Below are positions 1 through 5,648 of a stretch of 30,875 nt of DNA, piece after piece. The notes beneath the pieces are model-generated. The model searched no databases. It saw only the letters and a list, made by a program, of their open reading frames with translations, and was not told where the DNA came from. The DNA comes from Candidatus Latescibacterota bacterium (lineage in GTDB: Bacteria > Latescibacterota > UBA2968 > UBA8231): contig JAJDUT010000119.1 of assembly GCA_022826515.1 (NCBI GenBank), positions 1 to 30,875 on the forward strand. Direction: 5' to 3'. Position 1 is the stretch's first letter; each line of letters opens with the position of its first letter. The translations under genes were made by a program, and so were the position numbers.

Positions 1-149
1 GGCATCGGCTTCGCAAGGCACTATCTATGCGTCGCCATGACTGTCCCTGCTGTGGGCTGGTCTTGGACCGAGACGAAAACGCCGCACGCAATATCTTGAG
101 ATTGGGACTACAATCTCAGGGCCAAGCCCAAGAAGCCGCCGCGTTTTAG
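1..149 (+). CDS. tnpB: TnpB RNA-guided nuclease, C-terminal fragment (cut by window edge)
   Basis: The window opens inside this reading frame (codons start at base 3) and it ends at TAG 147-149. The last 48 residues contain the second CxxC-type pair of the TnpB zinc ribbon (HDCPCCG) followed by DRDENAARNIL, the third RuvC acidic motif, which is diagnostic of IS200/IS605 TnpB/OrfB proteins. TnpB is an omegaRNA-guided DNA endonuclease encoded by the transposon; its guide RNA usually overlaps the 3' end of the gene and the right end of the element. Whether the upstream part is intact cannot be seen. The tail after the RuvC motif is short and Ala/Gln-rich, as is common. The insertion lies just upstream of the Gfo/Idh/MocA gene. 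Confidence 0.9.
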   Translation, partial: HRLRKALSMRRHDCPCCGLVLDRDENAARNILRLGLQSQGQAQEAAAF

Positions 150-156
150 CCGGCGG
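136..156 (+). other. Hairpin at the tnpB stop codon, probable IS605 right end / omegaRNA scaffold
   Basis: CCGCCG (136-141) pairs with CGGCGG (151-156) across the tnpB stop codon. Subterminal hairpins at the right end, overlapping the omegaRNA scaffold, are typical of IS200/IS605 elements. The exact right boundary, and so the start of any guide sequence, cannot be fixed here; it probably lies between about 160 and 185. Confidence 0.45.
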
Positions 157-214
157 AGTAGTCACTCTAGTTAATCAGACCCTTTTTAGCAATTTTACGC
201 AGAGGAGGCACGGC

Positions 215-1297
215 ATGGCACAACCGTTGGGCAAAGCCTATGAACAGATCGCGGCGACGCAGCCACGCGGAACGTATCGCGGCGCAGTGGTTGGCTGCGG
301 GCGGATGGGCAGCACCATTGACGACGAGCACATCGGGATGCCGCACTATCCGTGGCCGTGGGCACACGCCCCGGCCATGATCGAAGCGCGGGGCATTGAG
401 CTGATCGGCGCGGCCGACGTGGACCGAGCCAAGTTGGACGACTTTGCCCAGCGCTGGGGCGTAGAAGCCCTGTACGAAGACTACCGCGAGTTGGTCGCCC
501 AAGAGCAGCCCGACGTGGTGGCGGTGACGACGCGGCCCGATGAGCGAGCCGAGGTGGTCATCGGCCTAGCTGAGGCCGGAGTGCGGGCGATTTTTGCCAC
601 CAAGCCGATGTGCCGCACCTTGGCCGAGGCCGATGCCATGATCGCAGCGTGCAAGGCAAGCGGGACGATTTTTTCTATCGCCTGCCATCTCAACTGGTAT
701 AACTGGTACACCAATGCGCGACAGGCCATAGCCGACGGGGCGATTGGCCGGTTGCGCTCCATGGTCTGCCACAGCCCGCACAGCCTGTCGAATCTGCAAA
801 GCCATACGCTGGCCTTGTTTCGGTTGTTTGCCGGAGCGCCGGTCGAGTGGGTGATGGGCGAGATGGACGATGAGGAGCAGGCCGCAGCCGACCGGGATTT
901 ATCCGGCTCGGGTTACATTGCCTATGCCAATGGAGTGCGCGGCTTTTTGAACTCCCGCGCTGACCGCTCGGGGCATGGGTGGACCTTGGAATTTATCGGC
1001 GAGCGCGGGATGATCGTCTCGCGCAACGCCCACGCGCAATTCGAGCTGTGGGGGGCGCACCCAGAGACCGGCGAACCGATCCAGCGGTCATTCCCCAACC
1101 CGTGGCATCCGCGCTCGTCCATGGTCGATGCGATTGAGGGCGTCTGTCGGGCGATTGAGGAAGGGGAAGAGCGGATTTGTCCGGGGGAATTTGGGCGCGA
1201 GGCGTTGGAGATTGCCATTGGCTTGCGCGAGTCGCATCGGCAGGGCAATGGGCGGGTGGATTTGCCGCTGGCGAATCGGGCGTTGCGGATGGGTTAG
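215..1297 (+). CDS. Gfo/Idh/MocA family oxidoreductase
   Basis: A 360-residue NAD(P)-dependent sugar/inositol-type dehydrogenase, cytosolic. The N-terminal Rossmann fold carries GCGRMG at residues 27-32. The family's central EKP motif is present as ATKPM with the catalytic-type Lys at 130; the Glu is replaced by Thr. The C-terminal half is the usual alpha/beta substrate domain. The ATG at 215 is supported by GAGGAGG at 202-208 with 6-nt spacing. It has a longer N-terminal extension (about 22 residues) before the Rossmann strand than the second Gfo/Idh/MocA gene in this window (16237-17274), and the two are not close paralogues. The substrate cannot be predicted. The 3' end overlaps the convergent BrnA-like gene by 4 nt. 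The IS605 remnant ends less than 70 nt upstream and may have displaced its native promoter. Confidence 0.9.
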   Translation: MAQPLGKAYEQIAATQPRGTYRGAVVGCGRMGSTIDDEHIGMPHYPWPWAHAPAMIEARGIELIGAADVDRAKLDDFAQRWGVEALYEDYRELVAQEQPDVVAVTTRPDERAEVVIGLAEAGVRAIFATKPMCRTLAEADAMIAACKASGTIFSIACHLNWYNWYTNARQAIADGAIGRLRSMVCHSPHSLSNLQSHTLALFRLFAGAPVEWVMGEMDDEEQAAADRDLSGSGYIAYANGVRGFLNSRADRSGHGWTLEFIGERGMIVSRNAHAQFELWGAHPETGEPIQRSFPNPWHPRSSMVDAIEGVCRAIEEGEERICPGEFGREALEIAIGLRESHRQGNGRVDLPLANRALRMG

Positions 1298-1608
1298 GGT
1301 TGGGAGGGTAGGGGTCGAAATCCCCTTGATTTGTTCAGTTTGGCATGTTCGCGCAATACGCGGTTGATCTCGGTCTGGTATCCCTTTCCATCTGGAGTGT
1401 TTGCCCTGAACCATGCCACCACATCGGCATCTAGCCTCAGCGTGATCTGCTGCTTCACTGGCCGATACAAGGCACCGCGTCTGGCATCGGACCAATCCAG
1501 AATCTCGGGTATGTCGCTCGTATCGATTTTCTCGTCGGGAAGGGCCGCAAGCGACTCAATCTCCGCCTTCTGCTCATTGGTAAGTGCTTTAGAAGTCCCC
1601 TTCTTCAT
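1294..1608 (-). CDS. BrnA-family antitoxin, without a visible BrnT partner
   Basis: A 104-residue protein whose C-terminal half matches the BrnA antitoxin pattern: a DWSDARRG segment, then the ribbon-helix-helix core ITLRLDADVVAWFRA and GKGYQTEINRVLRE. BrnA binds DNA as an RHH dimer and neutralises the RNase BrnT, whose gene normally lies immediately upstream on the same strand. Here the preceding bases (1609-1701) are too few for brnT and the next upstream gene on this strand is an unrelated 136-residue protein, so it looks like an orphan antitoxin. I chose the ATG at 1608 because AAAGGAGAG lies just upstream; a longer frame to 1644 has no such site. It overlaps the Gfo/Idh/MocA gene tail-to-tail by 4 nt. 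Confidence 0.75.
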   Translation of the reverse strand: MKKGTSKALTNEQKAEIESLAALPDEKIDTSDIPEILDWSDARRGALYRPVKQQITLRLDADVVAWFRANTPDGKGYQTEINRVLREHAKLNKSRGFRPLPSQP

Positions 1609-1701
1609 ACGCTCTCCTTTCGTGCGCCGTAGCTTTCCGGGCACTAATGATACGACCCGTCTCGATGCAAAAAATAAGGACCTTTGCCGGTTTTTGAGTT
1701 G

Positions 1702-2112
1702 TTATTTACCAGTTATTATTTTTTTAATTTCTTTGATAGATTTCTTATTACTAATTCCTTGGCTTACTAAGCCTATTTTAGCCTCCCACTGACATTCTGG
1801 GGATTTCGTAATTTTTCTAAGTAAGTCAGCCATACTGGTCATTCCATAAACCTTACCTTTTGGGGGCTTATAGCCTTTAACTAAAAAAACGATGATTTCT
1901 ATAAGAGGATCGTACCCGACAACCTTGCTTATTTTTTCTTGGTGTTTGATATAACTCTGTAGTTGCTTTATGTATGGATCATTCGAGTCCAATTTTTCCA
2001 TTAAATAGTCAATAAGAAGCCATTGCGTCTTATCAAGACGTTGTTCTCGACGTGCCATTTCAATAGCATCTAATATCCTTGGATCCTGGGCAATTATCTG
2101 TTGAGGTTTCAT
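1702..2112 (-). CDS. Hypothetical protein, 136 residues, AT-rich
   Basis: I do not recognise this family. The protein is predicted soluble, helical and Lys-rich at the C-terminus, with a short hydrophobic stretch (IEIIVFLVKGY) mid-protein. Its base composition is clearly more AT-rich than the flanking core genes, which suggests horizontal acquisition. There is no good Shine-Dalgarno site before the ATG at 2112. The left target duplication of the 965-bp mobile element starts only 15 bp upstream of the start codon, so its original promoter has probably been cut off. It may be silent, or driven from the element's end, which carries an outward-facing TATATAAG. Confidence 0.5.
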   Translation of the reverse strand: MKPQQIIAQDPRILDAIEMARREQRLDKTQWLLIDYLMEKLDSNDPYIKQLQSYIKHQEKISKVVGYDPLIEIIVFLVKGYKPPKGKVYGMTSMADLLRKITKSPECQWEAKIGLVSQGISNKKSIKEIKKIITGK

Positions 2113-2134
2113 TTTTGGAGCCTATGTTTGAAAT

Positions 2135-2159
2135 GGGGCTTATATACATGGCTACACAG
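2135..2159 (+). repeat. Left terminal inverted repeat of the 965-bp element
   Basis: Starts GGGGCTTATATAC and ends CTACACAG. Pairs with 3075-3099 and is preceded by the target duplication TTTGAAAT at 2127-2134. Confidence 0.85.
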
Positions 2160-2218
2160 ATAAAAACTTGCTGTTCTGATTAAGCCTTTATAGATTTACA
2201 GCACGAACAGAAACACCA

Positions 2219-2247
2219 AGCCCCCGACCAGCTTTTGGTCGGGGGCT
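2219..2247. other. 12-bp perfect stem-loop inside the mobile element
   Basis: AGCCCCCGACCA (2219-2230) pairs perfectly with TGGTCGGGGGCT (2236-2247) around a 5-nt loop. It is as strong as an intrinsic terminator, but no T-run follows on either strand. It lies between the left end and the first cargo gene and may insulate the cargo from outside transcription or form part of a leader RNA. Downstream, CTTAG/GTGT and ACAC/TAAG segments (about 2258-2303) can form a further weak stem before the 56-codon gene. Confidence 0.55.
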
Positions 2248-2317
2248 ACTTCCTTGCCTTAGCGTGTAACCAGCACGCGACAGGCGAGGACATCACACTA
2301 AGGTTAGGAGACCTGCG

Positions 2318-2488
2318 ATGTCCGAACAACTCTATAAGTCTAATAATCCCGAACAGTTACAGCAAGACCTACTCAATCAAGAGTGGGCACTTCTCTGCGC
2401 TATCCATGAGAAGGAAGTCCAAGCCTCTGAGCTAAAAGACGAGCTAATAAGGTTCCGTCATATCAAAGATACATACGGACTTAACTAA
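2318..2488 (+). CDS. Small protein, 56 residues, first cargo gene of the mobile element
   Basis: A short frame with a well-placed Shine-Dalgarno (AGGAG at 2306-2310, 7 nt before ATG 2318). It codes a charged, probably alpha-helical peptide starting MSEQLYKSNNPEQLQQ and ending DTYGLN. There is no signal peptide, membrane segment or Cys cluster. It lies inside the inverted repeats, 37 nt upstream of and in the same direction as the exported membrane protein gene, so the two are likely co-transcribed cargo. The Gln/Glu/Leu pattern would suit a short coiled coil. I do not recognise a family. The support is the ribosome site, the tidy spacing and the polar, amphipathic composition. Confidence 0.6.
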   Translation: MSEQLYKSNNPEQLQQDLLNQEWALLCAIHEKEVQASELKDELIRFRHIKDTYGLN

Positions 2489-2525
2489 ATCGAGGAACCC
2501 AAAACCTATCAGAAACGAGGAAAAA

Positions 2526-3068
2526 ATGAAAAGTGCTCTGATCGTTGGTCTTTGCATACTCTTTGCTTACCAGCCCCTATTTGCTGAACTTAAATTAAAT
2601 CAAACCCTACTAGCTCAAAGAACTCCTTGGAATAAATATAGACAGAAAGCGAAAGCAGACAGCATTGAGGTTGAGGCTGATGCTAATGCCGAGGGGGTAG
2701 TTGAGGTGACTTCAGGCGATTATAGTTTATATGCCAACAAGTCTCGCTTACTCGCTAGAGAGGAGGCTGCTTTGCTAGCTGACTATACCGATTTAGGGAC
2801 TACGAGCCAATTTCTTTCCGGTGTGGCTCTGGGAATCATATTCCCAATTCTAGGGCCGCTTTTTGGGTATTACACCATTAAAGGGGCTAAGTTCCCGGTT
2901 TATATGGGATATAGGATGATCCAGGATCAAGGCGAGGAATACTTTAGAGAATTTGCAGTGACCTATCATCGTATGACAAAGCAACGGATGCAGAATTCGT
3001 TTTTCAGCGGCGCGGCGCTGGCGACCATTGGACTCGTTGGTATTGCGTTACTTATAAGAGACCGATAG
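2526..3068 (+). CDS. Exported membrane protein, second cargo gene of the mobile element
   Basis: A 180-residue protein with a classic N-terminal signal peptide (MKSALIVGLCILFAYQPLFA, cleavage after about residue 20), a polar region, and two hydrophobic segments: one near residues 98-117 (GVALGIIFPILGPLFGYY) and a C-terminal one (GAALATIGLVGIALL) ending in Arg-Asp-Arg. GAGG lies a few bases before ATG 2526. The stop codon is only 6 nt inside the right inverted repeat, so the gene is fully enclosed by the mobile element. The family is unknown. Its general design (signal peptide, then C-terminal hydrophobic hairpin) resembles the 187-residue protein at 19390-19953, but I see no convincing alignment. 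Confidence 0.75.
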   Translation: MKSALIVGLCILFAYQPLFAELKLNQTLLAQRTPWNKYRQKAKADSIEVEADANAEGVVEVTSGDYSLYANKSRLLAREEAALLADYTDLGTTSQFLSGVALGIIFPILGPLFGYYTIKGAKFPVYMGYRMIQDQGEEYFREFAVTYHRMTKQRMQNSFFSGAALATIGLVGIALLIRDR

Positions 3069-3074
3069 AGCGTC

Positions 3075-3099
3075 CTGTGTAGTTAAGTATATAAGCCCC
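3075..3099 (-). repeat. Right terminal inverted repeat of the 965-bp element
   Basis: Reads CTGTGTAG then GTATATAAGCCCC on the plus strand, the inverse of 2135-2159. It is followed immediately by the second copy of the target duplication TTTGAAAT (3100-3107). Confidence 0.85.
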
Positions 3100-3102
3100 T
3101 TT

Positions 3103-3152
3103 GAAATCGGCGATGTGCTCGCCGAATAGCTATAGAGGTGATGTTGGTATTA
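3103..3152 (-). pseudogene. Relic of a GMC oxidoreductase 3' end
   Basis: About 50 bp align with the 3' end of the intact GMC oxidoreductase gene at 3939-3988 (roughly 42 identities with one inserted base). Read on the minus strand it gives NTNITSIAI and, after a single-base frameshift, GEHIADF, corresponding to NTNITSMAIGERIADL of the intact protein. It sits just downstream of the toxin gene, so the toxin-antitoxin pair is bracketed by two copies of the same gene end. The right target duplication of the mobile element (3100-3107) overlaps its edge, so the element inserted into this already degenerate sequence or directly beside it. Confidence 0.75.
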
Positions 3153-3158
3153 GACTCG

Positions 3159-3644
3159 TTATTCTTCAGCGATGCTCAAAATAAGAGTCCGCACGTTATC
3201 GCTGAGATGAAAATGGATCTCTTGCAACCGATCAATAAAGGGTTTTACCGCTAGGATATGACCCTCTTGTTTGGCTTTGAGTAATACACCTGCTGTGCCT
3301 GTTACACGCAAATCTCGTAGGCGAGCTATTTTTCTTGCGAGTTTTTCATCGATAATAACTAGGCTGTCCGATTCTTCTAATGCCAAAACCAGCACCTCGG
3401 TTTCACCTGGGCCAAAGTCCGTGCTCAATCCTAGGATTTGCGGAGACCGAATGGCTCGGATTTTGATCCATTCATAATTGTCTATCGCTGGCACATCTTC
3501 ACCTTGTCTGCGTCCTGCTTCCAACTCTGCTACAACTGCTTTTGGAACAATTATCTCCTGATAGAGTTTTTGCAGCAGATCAAGGCGGCGAAGTCGATGG
3601 AGATAAAAAATTGGTGATGTATTGCTGATTACGACCTCAGGCAT
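3159..3644 (-). CDS. DUF3368 PIN-like toxin of a UPF0175/DUF3368 toxin-antitoxin pair
   Basis: A 161-residue protein of the DUF3368 PIN-fold family. The N-terminal signature is VVISNTSPIFYL (the first acidic position is Asn, as in many DUF3368 members). The mid-protein motif GPGETEVLVLAL supplies the conserved Glu, and LVIIDEKLARKIA gives the acidic/basic third motif. PIN-domain toxins are usually Mg-dependent RNases. The start ATG overlaps the antitoxin stop by 8 nt (shared ATGCCTGA), a typical coupled arrangement. The replaced first acidic residue leaves activity uncertain. Base composition is lower in GC than the flanking metabolic genes. Confidence 0.8.
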   Translation of the reverse strand: MPEVVISNTSPIFYLHRLRRLDLLQKLYQEIIVPKAVVAELEAGRRQGEDVPAIDNYEWIKIRAIRSPQILGLSTDFGPGETEVLVLALEESDSLVIIDEKLARKIARLRDLRVTGTAGVLLKAKQEGHILAVKPFIDRLQEIHFHLSDNVRTLILSIAEE

Positions 3645-3888
3645 TTTGGCGGTCCTGTTCTAATTCCTCGTGGGTCATATCAAATACAGACACACCGTAG
3701 TGACCCATATTTTGGAGAAATTGGATGCGCGACATGCCAGCCAATTCAGCCGCACACCCAGAAGACATCTTACCCATTTCATAGAGCTTGGCGGCGGCAG
3801 CCATGCGGACCTCTTGGGTAAATTCTTCGGGCGTCTCTTTTAGAGAGAGAAAAATCTCTTCTGGTACTTCAATCTGAATCGTCTGCAT
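3637..3888 (-). CDS. UPF0175 family antitoxin
   Basis: An 83-residue protein starting MQTIQIEVPEEIF. It carries the UPF0175 features: a short N-terminal beta strand, then KLYEMGKMSSGCAAELAGMSRIQFLQNMGHYGV, a helix-turn-helix-like segment typical of this DNA-binding antitoxin family. ATG at 3888 is preceded by AAAGGAA with good spacing; a longer frame up to 3999 is simply antisense to the GMC gene. It precedes and overlaps the DUF3368 toxin by 8 nt and begins 41 nt after the GMC oxidoreductase stop on the same strand, so read-through from that gene is possible. Confidence 0.85.
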   Translation of the reverse strand: MQTIQIEVPEEIFLSLKETPEEFTQEVRMAAAAKLYEMGKMSSGCAAELAGMSRIQFLQNMGHYGVSVFDMTHEELEQDRQNA

Positions 3889-3929
3889 TGTTATTCCTTT
3901 GGTATCAGTGGTCTGGACGCGACGCCTCT

Positions 3930-5495
3930 TCACCGCATGAGATCGGCGATCCGCTCGCCAATGGCCATGGAGGTGATGTTGGTGTTGGCGCGCACGCAAT
4001 CGGGCATGATGGCTGCGTCGGCAACGCGCAGGTTTTCGAGGCCATGCACTCGGCCATGCTGATCGACGACAGCCATTGCGTCGCTCGCTGGTCCCATCTT
4101 ACAAGTCGAGGAGACGTGGTGGCTGGTGCCCACTTCGCGTCGCATCCACTCGTCGAGCGCGGCGTCGGTGTCGAGTTCGGCATCGGTGGGGCCGATGCGC
4201 TCGACGACGAGCGTGTTGAGGGCATCGTGGTTGAGCAGGTCGATGATGATGCGGATGGATTCGCGCAGGCGGCGGCAGTCTGAACGCTCGGCCAAGTAGT
4301 TGTAGTCGAGCACGGGCTGCACGTGCGGGTCGGTGGAAGCCAGTTTGAGCTCACCTTTTCCCTCGGCCAAGTAGATGCAGCCGACCAGGTAAAAGCCCAA
4401 GGGTTTGGAATGCGACGAGGTGTAGTAGCCCGCGGTCGTGGCAAAAGAGGCCGGGATGATGAACATGTCGTTGCGCCAATCCGATCCGGCGGCCGTGTAG
4501 CGCAGGCCGATTTGCAGCCGAGGCTCGGTGCCGTCGCCGAGGTACTCGTCCTTGGCCCGCAGCGTCACGCTCACTTGCGGATGGTCGCGCAGATTCTGGC
4601 CGACGCCGGGCAGGTCGCACACCACCTCAACGCCCGTCGCTTCTAAGTGCGCGGATGGCCCAACGCCCGACAGCAAGAGCGTCTGCGGCGAGCCAATCGC
4701 CCCGCCGCAGAGCACGATTTCTCCGCCGTGGACCGTGGAGAGGTCACCGTCGCGCTCGACGAGCAGGCCGGTGGCGCGCTGGCCGTCAAAAATTACGCGG
4801 TGGACGTGAGTGTTGGCTTGAATGGTGAGGTTGGAGCGACTGCGAGCTGGGTTGAGATAGCCGATGTTGGTGCTCCAGCGGATGCTCTCGGCGTTATTGA
4901 GGGCCAAGGGGCCGACGCCAGTAGAATCAGGGTCGTTGTGATCGGGGCAGTCGGGGTAGCCAGCGGCGAGCGCGGCCTCGTAGAAGGCGCGGTGCTCGGG
5001 GTTGAGCTCGTGATCTTTGAACCGCCGGGCGCGGATGGGGCCGTCAGCGCCGTGGTAGGGGGCGTCGCCGTAGTCGGGGTCGGATTCGAGGCGGCACAAA
5101 AAGGGCAACAACTCGTCGTGGCTCCACAGGTCGTTACCCGCCGCGGCCCAAGAGTCGTAGTCTTCGGGCACTCCGCGCAGAAAAATTTGCGCATTGACCG
5201 CACTCGACCCGCCGACGATTTTGCCGCGCGGCACAAACATATCGGGGCGCAGGTCCGTAGCCCGGGCGCGATATTCCCAGCCAAATCGGGTGCCCAAGCC
5301 AAAGGCGCGATCCCAGATATTGCGGTCGCGCCCATAGGCATAGCGAATCTCCTCGGGCAGGTCTTCAACCGCAGCAAAATCCGGCCCGGCCTCCAGCAGC
5401 AAAACCGACCGACTCCGATCCTCGCTGAGCCGCGCCGCGAGCACTGCACCCGCCGCGCCCGCCCCGGCAATGACGACATCGTAAGACGCAGACAT
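3930..5495 (-). CDS. GMC family oxidoreductase (choline dehydrogenase-like)
   Basis: A 521-residue FAD enzyme oxidising an alcohol group, cytosolic (no signal peptide). Visible: dinucleotide-binding GAGAAG at 11-16 with the ribose-binding Glu at 35; GMC signature 1 around GGSSAVNAQIFLRG (95-108); signature 2 GAIGSPQTLLLSGVGP (265-280); the C-terminal catalytic pair with His at 459/460 (GTSHHVSSTCKMG) and Asn 505 (NTNIT). Length and order fit the family. ATG 5495 is preceded by AAAGGGGAG. The substrate is not predictable. Such enzymes accompany Gfo/Idh/MocA dehydrogenases in sugar and polyol catabolism, and one lies nearby. A 50-bp relic of its 3' end lies beyond the toxin-antitoxin pair. Confidence 0.92.
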   Translation of the reverse strand: MSASYDVVIAGAGAAGAVLAARLSEDRSRSVLLLEAGPDFAAVEDLPEEIRYAYGRDRNIWDRAFGLGTRFGWEYRARATDLRPDMFVPRGKIVGGSSAVNAQIFLRGVPEDYDSWAAAGNDLWSHDELLPFLCRLESDPDYGDAPYHGADGPIRARRFKDHELNPEHRAFYEAALAAGYPDCPDHNDPDSTGVGPLALNNAESIRWSTNIGYLNPARSRSNLTIQANTHVHRVIFDGQRATGLLVERDGDLSTVHGGEIVLCGGAIGSPQTLLLSGVGPSAHLEATGVEVVCDLPGVGQNLRDHPQVSVTLRAKDEYLGDGTEPRLQIGLRYTAAGSDWRNDMFIIPASFATTAGYYTSSHSKPLGFYLVGCIYLAEGKGELKLASTDPHVQPVLDYNYLAERSDCRRLRESIRIIIDLLNHDALNTLVVERIGPTDAELDTDAALDEWMRREVGTSHHVSSTCKMGPASDAMAVVDQHGRVHGLENLRVADAAIMPDCVRANTNITSMAIGERIADLMR

Positions 5496-5516
5496 AAGCT
5501 CCCCTTTGTTGCTTTT

Positions 5517-5532
5517 TAACTGACGTTACGCA
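5517..5532 (+). repeat. TAACTGACGTTACGCA motif beside a TATAATATAA box
   Basis: The same 16-mer with two changes occurs at 17757-17772, and a related AGTAACGTTACGCA lies at 8896-8909 inside a MITE. Both 16-mers sit within about 20 bp of a TATAATATAA tract. It may be a decayed element end or a protein site. The rest of 5533-5640 shows nothing else recognisable. Confidence 0.35.
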
Positions 5533-5648
5533 CTCCTTATAATATAACGAGAGTTCGGTAAGGCATCGCAGTTCATCGCCGATGCGGTCAACCGTGAGCA
5601 CGTTGCGCTTGTGCTGCTCAATCGTTACGCTCAGTCTAAGGAGTCGTC

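Larger units (their letters stand above)
2135..3099. mobile_element. 965-bp non-autonomous transposon with two cargo genes, 25-bp TIRs and 8-bp TSD
   Basis: The segment begins GGGGCTTATATAC and ends with its inverse. The 25-bp terminal inverted repeats (2135-2159 and 3075-3099) match at 22 of 25 positions, with the only differences in the middle. They are flanked by a perfect direct repeat TTTGAAAT (2127-2134 and 3100-3107), which is the signature of a transposition event with 8-bp target duplication. No transposase lies inside; the content is a 12-bp stem-loop, a 56-codon gene and a gene for an exported membrane protein. An 8-bp duplication and G-rich ends are known for the IS1595 superfamily, but the family assignment is inference. 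It would need a transposase in trans. Confidence 0.85.

Noticed and set aside
1331..1792. Plus-strand 153-codon frame opposite the BrnA-like gene
   Set aside because: Antisense to a gene with a clear ribosome site and RHH motif.
2219..2247. Intrinsic terminator inside the mobile element
   Set aside because: The stem is strong but no T-run follows on either strand, so it is listed only as a stem-loop.
4647..5519. Long plus-strand frame (290 codons) opposite the GMC gene
   Set aside because: Entirely antisense to a gene with all GMC motifs; composition reflects the high-GC complementary strand and no ribosome site or domain is visible.
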